Shown: piece after piece, positions 43,828 through 52,441 of the stretch
Position numbering within the stretch: the stretch's first letter is position 1
How the letters are laid out: every line of letters begins with the position of its first letter
Origin: Gracilibacillus halophilus YIM-C55.5
GTDB lineage: Bacteria; Bacillota; Bacilli; Bacillales; Amphibacillaceae
Length of the DNA stretch: 60,525 bases
Direction of reading: 5' to 3'
Assembly: GCF_000359605.1 (NCBI RefSeq)
Contig: NZ_APML01000060.1
Location: forward strand, 1 to 60,525
Notes under the pieces: generated by a model
What the model saw: only the letters and a program-made list of their open reading frames with translations
Databases searched by the model: none
What the model was told of the DNA's origin: nothing
Program-made: the position numbers and the translations under genes

Positions 43828-44025
43828 ATGTTTGTACATAAAGTGGACGACGAATTATCTTTAAAATTAGTGGAACGAGCGGATGCACCAGAGATTTTTA
43901 AATTAACTGATCAATGTAGAGAATATTTAAGGAAATGGTTAGTGTGGGTGGATGATATAAGAAGTGCAGACGACACTCAATCGTTTATTTATCAGTCAAT
44001 GAAGGAGTATGGTGAAAATTCCTGA
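43828..44025 (+). pseudogene. Truncated RimL/YdaF-type GNAT acetyltransferase
   Basis: The 65 residues encoded (MFVHKVDDELSLKLVERADA and FKLTDQCREYLRKWLVWVD) are the N-terminus of a ribosomal-protein-serine acetyltransferase-like GNAT, whose full length is about 180. The coding sequence stops after SMKEYGENS, before the acetyl-CoA motif, and the rest is not found downstream. The minus-strand toxin-antitoxin pair begins 17 bases later, so its arrival may have removed the missing part. AGAGGTGA precedes the ATG. Confidence 0.75.
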
Positions 44026-44041
44026 ACGATTAGGATTTTAT

Positions 44042-44322
44042 TTAGTCTTCACCTGGAAAAAGGATAGCTAAAATAACAACATCATTTTCTATCCATTTAT
44101 AATAAACTCTAAACCTTTTAATCACTATCCTAGTAACACCTTTATATTTGCCGACTTCTTCAGTGTATGTTTTTCCAATTATCCGATTCTTTAATAGATC
44201 TTCAGTTTCGATGATAAACTGAGAGATAAAATCAAGAGTCTCTTTTGGTGTAAATCTTTCACTTCTAAACAGAGTAAGTTTTTCTTTAACAGCAGGGTCC
44301 AAATAACATTTCGGTCATACAT
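44042..44322 (-). pseudogene. RelE/ParE-like toxin, probably frameshifted
   Basis: The main frame encodes a type II toxin core: LTLFRSERFTPKETLDFISQ, then KTYTEEVGKYKGVTRIVIKR and a hydrophobic end VVILAILFPGED. Its only start in that frame is a TTG at 44302 without a ribosome binding site. In the neighbouring frame an ATG overlaps the antitoxin stop (TAATG) and reads MYDRNVIWT, the expected N-terminus; adding one base in the CCC run near 44297 joins it to PAVKEKL. So a 94-residue toxin seems to be broken by one base, either truly or by sequencing error. Confidence 0.7.
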
Positions 44323-44591
44323 TACATAAAGTCCTTTTTAGACACAGCATTTAATAATTCTGAAGTAGACATACTCCTTTCTGTATCATACTGCTCCTGA
44401 CTTTCTTTTAGCATTCGTTTAAGTTCGGGATTTTTATCAACTTCAAACTGTATAGATTTTTCATCATCTTCTTCTTGTAAAACAAGTGTAAACTTTCCTT
44501 TGCCAGGCATCGAAAATTGGAATACAGAGTTGTCACTATTCATCTTCTCAATATATTTCATAAGCTCTTTTGCAGATTGGATTTTTCCCAT
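44322..44591 (-). CDS. Antitoxin of a RelE/ParE-like pair
   Basis: An 89-residue acidic protein: SAKELMKYIEKMNSDNSVFQ, then GKFTLVLQEEDDE, a charged middle, and SMSTSELLNAVSKKDFM at the end. It directly precedes the toxin with a one-base TAATG overlap, the standard antitoxin-first order. The DNA-binding part is not obvious. It should neutralise the toxin and may repress the operon; with the toxin frame broken it may be a relic. Confidence 0.7.
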   Translation of the reverse strand: MGKIQSAKELMKYIEKMNSDNSVFQFSMPGKGKFTLVLQEEDDEKSIQFEVDKNPELKRMLKESQEQYDTERSMSTSELLNAVSKKDFM

Positions 44592-44763
44592 ACGGATTAA
44601 TCACCACCAATATCCTTTATCTTATACTATCATAACAATTCATATATGCAATGAATCGAAAATACTTATTTTAGTTGTGCTCGCGTAAATTTAACAAAAT
44701 CATTCTAACGTTCTTTCACTTATTTTATCATATAAATACGACTTATCCTATTCGTATATAAAA

Positions 44764-44815
44764 GTAGTTCAATTAAGGGTGCAATTTGCGATCTTGCACT
44801 CCAAAATTGAACTAC
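44764..44815 (-). terminator. Terminator for the chemotaxis receptor gene
   Basis: GTAGTTCAATT and AATTGAACTAC form an 11-bp stem with an inner GTGCA/TGCAC pairing. On the minus strand it is followed by TTTTATAT. Confidence 0.65.
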
Positions 44816-44842
44816 TCATGAATCCTTCTTCGTTTTTTAAAA

Positions 44843-46890
44843 CTAAATGTTGAATTGGCTCATTTCTTCTTGAAGTTGTTGAGCCATTTCGGCTAATGAT
44901 TCGGAAGCATTAGCTACTTCGTTCATCATTGATAGTTGTTCTTCAGTTGTAGCAGAAACATTATTCGCATGGTCACTTGTGTCATGGGAATAATTCTGTA
45001 CTTTATCCGAAAGTTCCTTCATTTCTTTCATATCTGCCAGACTTTTTTCCATGTCTGAAGTAATGCTTGTAATTTTCTCAGATAAGTCATAGATAGAAGA
45101 TGTAATTGTATCGAATGATTCACCAGAACGTTCAACAGATTGAATACCTTCATCAGCAATCGTCTGGCTTTGTTCCATCATTGTAACAGACTCTGATACT
45201 TCTTTTTGAACATCTTCAACCATATCATTAATTTGACTAGACGTTTGTCCGGTTTGTTCAGCTAATTTACGTACCTCTTCAGCGACAACGGAGAAACCTT
45301 TACCAGCTTCACCAGCACGTGCTGCTTCAATCGCAGCATTTAATGCCAATAAGTTGGTTTGTTCTGTAATTTCCGTAATCATTCTAGACATTTCACCGAT
45401 TTGATCCGATTTTTTGTCTAAGGAGTAAATTTTGTCTGATGATGATTTGATCTGTTTATTTAATTCATGCATCTTTTCTACGACATCTTTTACATTTTTA
45501 CTTCCTTGACTTGCTCGGTCTGTAGACTGAGATGCCTCTTGATTCATCATTTTCATAGAGTCAGCCATATCATTCATATTTTCATGCATTTTTTCACTAG
45601 ACCCTGATAACTGATTGGCAATTTCATTTTGTGATGTTGCATTATTCGCTACTTCTTGAATCGATGTTGCGACTTCTTCAACCGATGAGTTAATTTCCTG
45701 TGAACTTGCGGATAGCTGTTCAGATGTTGATGCAACATGTTCTGAATTCTTTGTAATACTTTGTAGCATCTGATGTAAGGAGTTGACAGAGTGGTTATAG
45801 TACTGCCCCATCTGTCCAAGTTCATCAGACGATTGAACATCAATTCGGTCGGTTAAATCGCCTTGTGCTAGTCCTTCTAAATAGGTGTTTAATTTCTTAG
45901 CGTCCTTAGAAACGGTTCGTCCAATGAAAAAGACGAGAAGCACAATTAGAATAACTAATGCAACACTTGTTATAATCAATTTGTTAAGCAAAGCGGGTAG
46001 TGACGCATACAATTCATCAGTTGGTGCAAACATCATTAGTTTCCAACCGACTTTTGGTAATGTTTCGTAATGGACTTCATACTCTGTTCCATCTAGTGAT
46101 AAAGTTACATCTCCGTTACTATTTTCGTTGATTTGAGAGATGACATTTTCGTTACTAATTTCATCACTTAAGCTAGCGGAGAGAATCTTCTCTTGGTCGG
46201 GATGTGATAGAAATGTGCCATCCTTTCCAATTAACGCTGCATACCCCGTGTCTTCTACTTTAATGTCAGCGACTAATGATTGTACGGAATTTAATACGTA
46301 ATCGCTAGTTAGCACCCCTTGTGTTGTGCCTTCTTGATTCGCAAAAGAAACGGCCGTTGTGATAAATGTTTGATCCAATGTTTCATCATAGTACGGTGTC
46401 GTCCAAATAGGCGTATCAGCTTCAATTCCTTGTGTATAATAACCTTGTGAGTGATAGTCGTAAGACGGCTCTTCATAATCTTCGGTGTATTGAAGAGAGT
46501 CCTCACCTTTATATACATATGGGCCGAAGTATTCATCGTCTTCATTGTGAGCATACGGTTCGTACCATACGCCTAACCCATAAGTTTCTTCGTTGCTTGG
46601 GAGTAACGATTCAAAATAGTCACGATACTGTTGACGATTGTATTGACCGTCTTGAGATTCAAGTAGTGCTTTTGTCGTAACTAGATTTCGTTCATGACGC
46701 GTCATTTTCTTGTCGATTTCTTCAATTGTTTGGTTTAGTTTGGCCCCATGCGTTCATTAATTGCATTGTTTAGTTCAGTTGAAGCGTTGTTATAACTAAT
46801 GAACGTAAGCACACCAAGAAAAACGACAATAATCGGGACAATGATCATGATCTTCCAAAACATTGAGAGATTGCCTAGTATTTTTTTCAT
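44843..46890 (-). pseudogene. Methyl-accepting chemotaxis protein, split by one frameshift
   Basis: Together the two frames encode a receptor of about 682 residues. The first frame (46890 to 46735) gives MKKILGNLSMFWKIMIIVPI and the first TM helix, ending NNAINERMG before a stop. The second frame continues [12 protein letters not shown] and carries a double-Cache sensor ([22 protein letters not shown]), a second TM (about 46020-45900), a HAMP domain and the signalling hairpin [20 protein letters not shown]. One extra G in the GGGG run at 46744-46747 (CCCC on the plus strand) would join them. AGGAAGG precedes the ATG at 46890. If the break is real, the sensor lacks its first TM. Confidence 0.85.
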
Positions 46891-47113
46891 ATAAAACCTT
46901 CCTTTATGTAATTGCAATATTTTTTGAATAAATAAAAAGGCCTACTCTAAAATAACATATTCTACTTTTCATGGAAACAGCTCAACCTTTATATGAAAAA
47001 GACTGTAATCGCAAACACCTTTGACATGACAGAAGATCATTAATGATTATATTTTTATGATTTTAAAGAAAAATCGACAAATGTATCTGGGATCATAATC
47101 CTTTCCGTCAATG

Positions 47114-47152
47114 AGAAAAAAGATTAGCAAAAATAATTTGCTAATCTTTTTA
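47114..47152. terminator. Bidirectional terminator
   Basis: AAAAAGATTAGCAAA and TTTGCTAATCTTTTT form a stem of about 14 bp with a short loop. A/T runs on both sides serve both strands; on the minus strand it ends the 115-residue gene. Confidence 0.75.
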
Positions 47153-47178
47153 AACGACATATAACCTTATTTGTATAG

Positions 47179-47523
47179 CTAGTAGTAATACGGGTAGCCG
47201 TAATTAGGGTAAGACGGATAAAAAAATGGATAAAGGAATAATCCTCTAAATAGATTAAAAGGATATGTTCTTCTGCGATAACGACGATAGCGTCTACCGG
47301 GTGCATATCCGAATTGTCGGTTCATCGTGATTTGTTGTTCATCTACATCTTCTGCTACTAATATCGTTACATTTGTTTGATTGATCGAAACGATGATCCC
47401 TTCAAACTGTGTCCCGTCATTCAGTTCACCAAGTACGTGGTAATTCATATATTGTTCGCACATCTGTTTAAATTGTTCTGGATGTACCATTTCTTGCTGA
47501 TGTTGTTGATGATACACGTTCAA
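47179..47523 (-). CDS. Spore-coat-like protein with LSM-type domain and Tyr/Pro-rich tail
   Basis: About 115 residues. The middle (HVLGELNDGTQFEGIIVSIN and TNVTILVAEDV) looks like a small Sm/LSM-type beta barrel, followed by a basic stretch APGRRYRRYRRRTYPF and a C-terminal Tyr/Pro-rich tail (YPSYPNYGYPYYY). Proteins of this plan are common in Bacillus and are often spore-associated; that role is inferred. TTG at 47523 lies close behind AAAGGAG; a GTG two codons later is an alternative start. Confidence 0.65.
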   Translation of the reverse strand: MNVYHQQHQQEMVHPEQFKQMCEQYMNYHVLGELNDGTQFEGIIVSINQTNVTILVAEDVDEQQITMNRQFGYAPGRRYRRYRRRTYPFNLFRGLFLYPFFYPSYPNYGYPYYY

Positions 47524-47612
47524 CACTCTCCTTTCTAACAATTATAGGATATTCACCTAATAGGCAGAATGTGCAAAAAAACAGGCTTTTTATGGATTTA
47601 CGCTGATCAAAA

Positions 47613-47651
47613 AAAAGCTGCTGTACTGATTCAATCAGCACAACAGCTTTT
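47613..47651. terminator. Hairpin with A/T arms
   Basis: AAAAGCTG and CAGCTTTT pair, with an inner CTGATT/AATCAG stem. It could end transcription on either strand, though the genes on each side are not adjacent. Confidence 0.5.
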
Positions 47652-47659
47652 ATAATTAT

Positions 47660-47785
47660 TTAACAACTTCCACTAATACCAGGTAAGGCTTTAATATCAA
47701 TGCCATGAGGTGCTTTTCCTGCGCCAGCGTCAAGATGAACCAGACATGTGACAGCATGATATGCGTCAAACAGAAGAAGCAGAAG
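47660..47785 (-). other. Orphan C-terminal protein fragment
   Basis: On the minus strand about 40 codons stay open, ending HLDAGAGKAPHGIDIKALPG and then ISGSC and a stop. The regular, Gly-rich wording looks like the end of a real protein, but there is no start codon with a ribosome binding site, and a stop lies upstream. I cannot name the parent family. It is probably a gene remnant. Confidence 0.3.
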
Positions 47786-47851
47786 TAATTATTTGCATAG
47801 AAAATGGAGATCATAAAGTTTTTCCGGGAAAACTAGTTTGCGTTATGTGAC

Positions 47852-48021
47852 GATTTCCCGGTAATTTTGATATTACAAGGAAATCGACATGAAATAATCA
47901 ATAGATTTCCCAGTAATTCATATTTTACTGGGAAATCTCCTCCTCAGTCATTACGGATTTCCCAGTTATTACACGGATTACCGGGAAATGTTCTCTCTGT
48001 AATAGAACATTTCCTAGTAAT
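47852..48021. repeat. 52-nt phased palindrome array
   Basis: Three imperfect palindromes of 34-35 bases start exactly 52 bases apart at 47852, 47904 and 47956, and a fourth, half copy starts at 48008. Each begins GATTTCCC(A/G)GT(A/T)AT and ends with the complement (GGGAAATC in the best copy). The middle copy is perfect over 13 bp. The 17-18-base stretches between them and the loops are not conserved. An extra 11-bp palindrome (GGAAATGTTCT/AGAACATTTCC) links copies three and four. No gene lies in this stretch. Confidence 0.8.
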
Positions 48022-48062
48022 CGTTAAAATGTTATCAACTCTCATGTCTCTCATTTGTATGG

Positions 48063-48245
48063 TTATGAGAAAAAGTATTGTAAAATCATTCCGAAGATAA
48101 TCAGGATAGAGAAACTGCCGAATAAAACCATGCCTAGTACACGAATAGCGCGAGGCAAGCGACCACCAGTTGACGTGACACTCCCAGTAATTTTTTGCTG
48201 ATGATCGATAACGTCATTAAATGGTTTATCGTGTCCTTGTTTCAC
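48063..48245 (-). CDS. 60-residue single-TM protein
   Basis: The product has a polar head with KPFNDVIDHQQKITGSVTST, then GGRLPRAIRVLGMVLFGSFS and one TM helix to the C-terminus. The start is GTG, nine bases after GGAGG. The conserved-looking VIDHQQKITG head suggests a small Bacillaceae family, but I do not know a function. It lies just after the palindrome array. Confidence 0.6.
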   Translation of the reverse strand: MKQGHDKPFNDVIDHQQKITGSVTSTGGRLPRAIRVLGMVLFGSFSILIIFGMILQYFFS

Positions 48246-48302
48246 AATAATAGTCCTCCATTGAATCTGTTCTTACTCCTCATGATAACAGCTACGGTAT
48301 CA

Positions 48303-48617
48303 CTAATCCATATGAAAGACTTCGTTTAAGTTAACGGTCACGGGACTGTTATCTGAATTCGTTTCCATAAGTGGTTCCATATAACGCCACCATTTTTGGT
48401 TAACCTCAGTCTGAGCCAATTGTTCCCATGTTTTTTCATTTTCAATTTCAACATAAGCGAATAACATACTTGTCGATGGATCTAAAAAAATGGAGTAATT
48501 CTTTGCACCATGATGGCGTAATGCTGTAACTAATTCAGGCCAGATATCGCGATGCTTTTGTTCGTATTCTTCATGTTTGTCAGGATATACTTTCATAACA
48601 AAGGCTTTACGAATCAT
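48303..48617 (-). CDS. rhaM: L-rhamnose mutarotase
   Basis: A 104-residue enzyme that interconverts the alpha and beta anomers of L-rhamnose. It starts MIRKAFVMKVYPDKHEEYEQ, contains HRDIWPELVTALRHHGAKNY with the conserved His and Tyr, has WWRYMEPLM, and ends DNSPVTVNLNEVFHMD, as in Escherichia coli RhaM (also 104 residues). The ATG at 48617 is seven bases after AAGGAGG; another ATG sits directly before it. A cre-like site lies just upstream. No other rhamnose gene is in the window. Confidence 0.93.
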   Translation of the reverse strand: MIRKAFVMKVYPDKHEEYEQKHRDIWPELVTALRHHGAKNYSIFLDPSTSMLFAYVEIENEKTWEQLAQTEVNQKWWRYMEPLMETNSDNSPVTVNLNEVFHMD

Positions 48618-48639
48618 CATTGATCCTCCTTCCACTTGT

Positions 48640-48653
48640 AAATAGCGCTTACA
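48640..48653 (-). promoter_or_regulatory. Putative cre site upstream of rhaM
   Basis: On the minus strand TGTAAGCGCTATTT fits the catabolite-responsive element consensus at all but one or two positions. It lies 23 bases before the rhaM start, a place where bound CcpA would block transcription. Confidence 0.6.
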
Positions 48654-48861
48654 TAATTATCATAAATATTTCCAATCCATTCGTCAATCATAAATGAAAC
48701 AGTATTTAGGCTAGACTGCCTTTGCGTCTTACTGTATTGAGAAAGAGTCGCTATGTTATAATGATAAATAACAGTTTATATCTCCATCATTCGCCTCATT
48801 CTATTAATGGAAATCCTACATGTTGAACAGAATATAATTAGAGACAACGGAAGAGAGGAAT

Positions 48862-50352
48862 GTGACGAAATTGAATATTTTATTCTCCAAGCTTCTGGAA
48901 GTATTGATGGCTGTCCTTCCGATTACCATCATTGTCCTTTTTTTGAATTTTACGCTTACTTCACTTGATACCATTTTAATTGTCCGCTTTTTAATAGGTG
49001 CAGCTAGTATTGTTTTAGGGCTCGGTATCTTTCTGTATGGTGTTGATATCGGCATTACACCAATTGGGAATCGAATGGGAAAGGCAATAGCAAAATCAAA
49101 TCGATTATCAATTGTGATTATCGCTGGTTTGATTTTAGGTTTTATTATTACAATTGCAGAACCAGACTTACATATTCTTGCTGGTCAAGTGGATAGTGTG
49201 ACAGGTGGCGATCTGTCTAAATTATCGATCGTTATTGTGGTTGCGATTGGCATTGCAATCCTTTTATCACTAGGTCTAGTCCGTATTGTTTACAGTATAC
49301 CACTATATAAAATCTTGATTATGTTATATAGCGTCATTTTTCTTATTGCGATATTTACACCTCCTGATTATCTTGCTATATCATTTGATGCATCTGGTGC
49401 GACTACTGGTGCAATGGCCGTTCCGTTTATACTCGCTTTGTCTGTCGGTATTTCAACATTAAAGAAAGATAGTAAGGCTTCAGAAAAGGATAGTTTCGGT
49501 CTCGTTGCGATTGCGTCGACGGGAGCCATTATCACTGTGATGTTAATGAGTATGTTCTCTCAAACAGATGGTTTAACCGGAAGTATGAAGCAAGCACATA
49601 CAACGGGTGATGCCGTTATGAGCCCGTTCCTTCACGAATTACTGCCCATATCACAAGAAGTCTTACTCGCGTTATGCCCAATTATTTTCATCTTTTTGCT
49701 TTTTCAAAAAATATCCTTTAAGCTATCTAAGAGAACCTTTCAAAGGATACTATTTGGTTTAGTATTTACCTTTATTGGCTTAGTGCTATTTCTCGTTGGT
49801 GTCAATGCTGGCTTTATGGAATTAGGCAGTCAATTAGGTTCGAGTATTGCTTCAATGGAAAATAAACTATTTGTGGTTACCGTTGGCTTCTGTTTAGGTG
49901 TAGTTACGATATTAGCAGAGCCAGCTGTCTATGTTTTAACACATCAAATCGAAGACGTTACCAGCGGTTATGTGAAACGTAAAGTTGTCTTATTTACACT
50001 AGCCATTGGTGTCGGTATAGCGATTGCTTTATCGATGATTCGGATCTTAATTCCTGAACTGCAATTATGGCATTATTTATTGCCAGGATATGCAATTGCT
50101 GTGGGACTCACGTTTTTCGCACCAAAATTGTTTGTCGGTATCGGCTTTGACTCGGGCGGTGTGGCTTCGGGACCGATGACAGCTACATTTGTATTGGCGT
50201 TCACGCATGGAGCAGCAGATGCGACTGAAGGTGCTAGTATAATCGTAGATGGATTTGGTATGATCGCGATGGTCGCTTTGACACCACTGATTACGTTGCA
50301 ATTGTTAGGGTTGTTATATCGGGCGAAGTCGAAAAAAGGAGGTTTGGAATAG
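48862..50352 (+). CDS. DUF1538 membrane protein (two repeats)
   Basis: A 496-residue protein with about 12-14 TM segments, built as two homologous halves (about 1-245 and 255-490). In both halves the same blocks recur: ITIAEPDLHILAGQVDSVTGG versus ILAEPAVYVLTHQIEDVTSG, and SFDASGATTGAMAVPFILAL versus GFDSGGVASGPMTATFVLAF. This is the DUF1538 family, thought to be transporters or channels with unknown substrate. The internal repeat suggests inverted or parallel transporter halves. The stop directly abuts the ATG of the tandem PII-like gene, which suggests it regulates this protein. Confidence 0.88.
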   Translation: MTKLNILFSKLLEVLMAVLPITIIVLFLNFTLTSLDTILIVRFLIGAASIVLGLGIFLYGVDIGITPIGNRMGKAIAKSNRLSIVIIAGLILGFIITIAEPDLHILAGQVDSVTGGDLSKLSIVIVVAIGIAILLSLGLVRIVYSIPLYKILIMLYSVIFLIAIFTPPDYLAISFDASGATTGAMAVPFILALSVGISTLKKDSKASEKDSFGLVAIASTGAIITVMLMSMFSQTDGLTGSMKQAHTTGDAVMSPFLHELLPISQEVLLALCPIIFIFLLFQKISFKLSKRTFQRILFGLVFTFIGLVLFLVGVNAGFMELGSQLGSSIASMENKLFVVTVGFCLGVVTILAEPAVYVLTHQIEDVTSGYVKRKVVLFTLAIGVGIAIALSMIRILIPELQLWHYLLPGYAIAVGLTFFAPKLFVGIGFDSGGVASGPMTATFVLAFTHGAADATEGASIIVDGFGMIAMVALTPLITLQLLGLLYRAKSKKGGLE

Positions 50353-51024
50353 ATGGAGGATATGTCTCAGCATGACCTTGTATGTGTAGTCGTTAAATTT
50401 GGATTAGGCAGTAAAGTGATAAAGGCCGCCAAGAAAAAAGGTGTTTCAGGTGGAACGATCTTTATCGGTCGGGGAACAGTGAGTAATCGAATTCTCAATT
50501 TACTTGGTGTATCCGATATACGCAAAGAAATTGTGTTTATGATAACGGACAAACGAAGGACAACTCGTGTATTACATCATTTAAATAACGTATTTCATTT
50601 TGATAAACGGAATCATGGGATTGTTTTTACAACATCTATTTCAAGCCTCTTAGGAACAAGGAGCTGTACGGTGCAGTATGACGAAAAATCTACAGATGAA
50701 GAAAGTGGTGAGGATCAAACCATGTATCAAAATATTAGTGTAATCGTGGACAGAGGAAATGCTGAAGATGTCATCGATGCGGCGATGAAAGCTGGTTCAA
50801 AGGGTGGCACAATCATGAACGCAAGGGGATCTGGTGTCCATGAAACGGGTAAGTTATTCTCAATGAATATTGAACCCGAAAAAGAATTAGTCATGATTCT
50901 TTCTGAAGAAGATAAAACAGATGATATCGTTCGTTCGATTAGAAATGAATTAAACATTGATGAGCCAGGGAAAGGAATCATATTTGTTCAAGAAGTGAGC
51001 CAGACGATGGGGATTTATGAATAA
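50353..51024 (+). CDS. Tandem PII-like regulator
   Basis: A 223-residue protein containing two PII/PII-like (ferredoxin-fold) domains in tandem, about residues 7-105 and 122-218. The repeats are visible as VIKAAKKKGVSGGTIFIGRG and VIDAAMKAGSKGGTIMNARG, each followed by an IRKEIVFMI or EKELVMIL strand. Usual PII proteins are about 112 residues and form trimers; a fused pair would have to assemble differently. The classical T-loop uridylylation tyrosine is not evident. The ATG abuts the DUF1538 stop, ten bases after AAGGAGG, so the two are coupled. It probably gates the DUF1538 transporter in response to a nucleotide or metabolite. Confidence 0.85.
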   Translation: MEDMSQHDLVCVVVKFGLGSKVIKAAKKKGVSGGTIFIGRGTVSNRILNLLGVSDIRKEIVFMITDKRRTTRVLHHLNNVFHFDKRNHGIVFTTSISSLLGTRSCTVQYDEKSTDEESGEDQTMYQNISVIVDRGNAEDVIDAAMKAGSKGGTIMNARGSGVHETGKLFSMNIEPEKELVMILSEEDKTDDIVRSIRNELNIDEPGKGIIFVQEVSQTMGIYE

Positions 51025-51044
51025 TTTCGTTTCGTAAGCATTTA

Positions 51045-51135
51045 TCATGCAAACAGAACTGAAGAAATCGACTGTTTGCATGAATAATGAGTATATGATG
51101 CAAACATGAAGCGTGCTATTCCCTGTTTGCATCAT
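51045..51135. repeat. Two related hairpins
   Basis: Hairpin A: TCATGCAAACAG pairs with CTGTTTGCATGA around 15 bases. Hairpin B: ATGATGCAAACA pairs with TGTTTGCATCAT around 17 bases. Both share ATGCAAACA arms. No T-run follows, and they lie between the converging PII-like and PhoE-type genes. Confidence 0.7.
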
Positions 51136-51196
51136 ACAGCTTCGATTCCCTTCAAACAGCGGTGATCGAGGTTGTTGTCTGAAGGAAAAAATCAAG

Positions 51197-51769
51197 TTAC
51201 TCTGACAGATGGTCGACTTGGTTAAAGTTTCTTACTTCCCATTGATTACTGTGAAAAGCGATGTTACTGATACAAGCATTAAGCAATTTTGTATGACCTG
51301 CATTCATTTCACTCGTTGTAAATTCACGCAGAATGGTGCCAATTACTGCACCGTGTGCGACGAGAAGGACTTTTTGACCGTGGTACCGTTGATTGATTTT
51401 ACTGATACCAGATAATACCCGTTTGCGAAATGTGGCCCGATCTTCTTGATTAGGTATGGGTGCATCTTTATACTTTTGATTTTTCTTCTCTATCGTCATC
51501 CCCTCAGCATCACCAAAGCTACGTTCTTTACATTCATCTAGCTCAGTTAATGGCACTTGTAATGATTGATTGATGATATCCGCGGTTTTTCGGGCCCGTT
51601 GCAATGGGCTTGTTACGATTACATCCCAAGCAGCGTCTTTCAGATAATTAGCGCACGCTTGAGCTTGACGTATGCCTCGATCATTTAACGGTATATCAGT
51701 CATTCCTTGCAGTCGTTCAGCGACATTCCAATCCGTTTCCCCATGCCTTACTAGACAAATCGTAGTCAT
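51197..51769 (-). CDS. Histidine phosphatase (PhoE/CobC-like)
   Basis: A 190-residue phosphatase of the phosphoglycerate-mutase superfamily. Landmarks are ICLVRHGETDWNVAERLQG (catalytic His), IPLNDRGIRQAQ, VTSPLQRARKTA, ERSFGDAEGMT (proton donor Glu) and LLVAHGAVI (second His). It resembles B. stearothermophilus PhoE and cobalamin-pathway alpha-ribazole phosphatases. No cobalamin gene is near, so a broad-specificity phosphatase is more likely. Confidence 0.92.
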   Translation of the reverse strand: MTTICLVRHGETDWNVAERLQGMTDIPLNDRGIRQAQACANYLKDAAWDVIVTSPLQRARKTADIINQSLQVPLTELDECKERSFGDAEGMTIEKKNQKYKDAPIPNQEDRATFRKRVLSGISKINQRYHGQKVLLVAHGAVIGTILREFTTSEMNAGHTKLLNACISNIAFHSNQWEVRNFNQVDHLSE

Positions 51770-51808
51770 TTATCAGTTCTCCCTTTCATCATTTAGCTAA
51801 TCTTTTCT

Positions 51809-52423
51809 CTATCTTTTGTAAAATTGATCGATCGATTGAGGGTCTTCTGTAAGATCATATTCATTAATATCAATTCGTAATACTGGACATGCATCGAAAT
51901 TCTCAATCCATTCTTGGTATCTCTCGTACATTTCTCTCCAGTAACTAGTTGCTGTATGTACTTCCATGTCTCGACCGCGTTGTTTAATTCTTGCCAAAAT
52001 ATCATCAAACGAACCATCCAAAAAGATTAATAAATCTGGATGATAAAAGTAAGGTGTCATCACCATCGACTCAAACAACTGATAATAAGTGTGATAGTCG
52101 GTCGGTGTCATTGTACCTTTATCGTAGTGCATTCGTGCAAAAATATCATGGTCTTCATAAATGGAGCGGTCTTGCACATAGCCACCGCCAGCTTCTGCGA
52201 TTTGTTGCTGCTTTTTAAAACGCTGGCCTAAAAAATAAACTTGCAAGTGAAAACTCCAACGCTCGAAATCTTGATAAAATTTCTCTAAGTAGGGGTTCGT
52301 ATCCACTTCTTCGAGCGAAGTTTTAAACTGGAGCGCTTTTGCTAACGTTTTTGTCATCGTTGTTTTTCCGACACCGACTGTTCCAGATACGGTGATGATG
52401 CTGTCTTTTGGTATATGATACAT
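51809..52423 (-). CDS. Deoxynucleoside kinase (dGK/dCK type)
   Basis: A 204-residue kinase that phosphorylates deoxyribonucleosides for salvage. The P-loop is VSGTVGVGKTTMTKTLAKAL, EEVDTNPYLEKFYQDFERW is the family Glu/Asp block, the DRS motif is VQDRSIYEDHDIFA, and the lid region is RIKQRGRDME. Bacilli usually carry two such genes side by side (dgk and dck); here only one is present, so its specificity is uncertain. It is 40 bases upstream of the phosphatase gene on the same strand. Confidence 0.9.
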   Translation of the reverse strand: MYHIPKDSIITVSGTVGVGKTTMTKTLAKALQFKTSLEEVDTNPYLEKFYQDFERWSFHLQVYFLGQRFKKQQQIAEAGGGYVQDRSIYEDHDIFARMHYDKGTMTPTDYHTYYQLFESMVMTPYFYHPDLLIFLDGSFDDILARIKQRGRDMEVHTATSYWREMYERYQEWIENFDACPVLRIDINEYDLTEDPQSIDQFYKR

Positions 52424-52441
52424 AAGAAGAGATAGCTCCTT

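Noticed and set aside
47768-47857. 29-codon plus-strand frame (MRQTEEAEVIICIENG)
   Set aside because: No convincing ribosome binding site and no known family; it overlaps the orphan minus-strand fragment. Kept only as a note.
47852-48021. CRISPR array
   Set aside because: Repeats are only partly conserved and are full palindromes with variable loops; spacers are 17-18 bases; no cas gene is present in the window.
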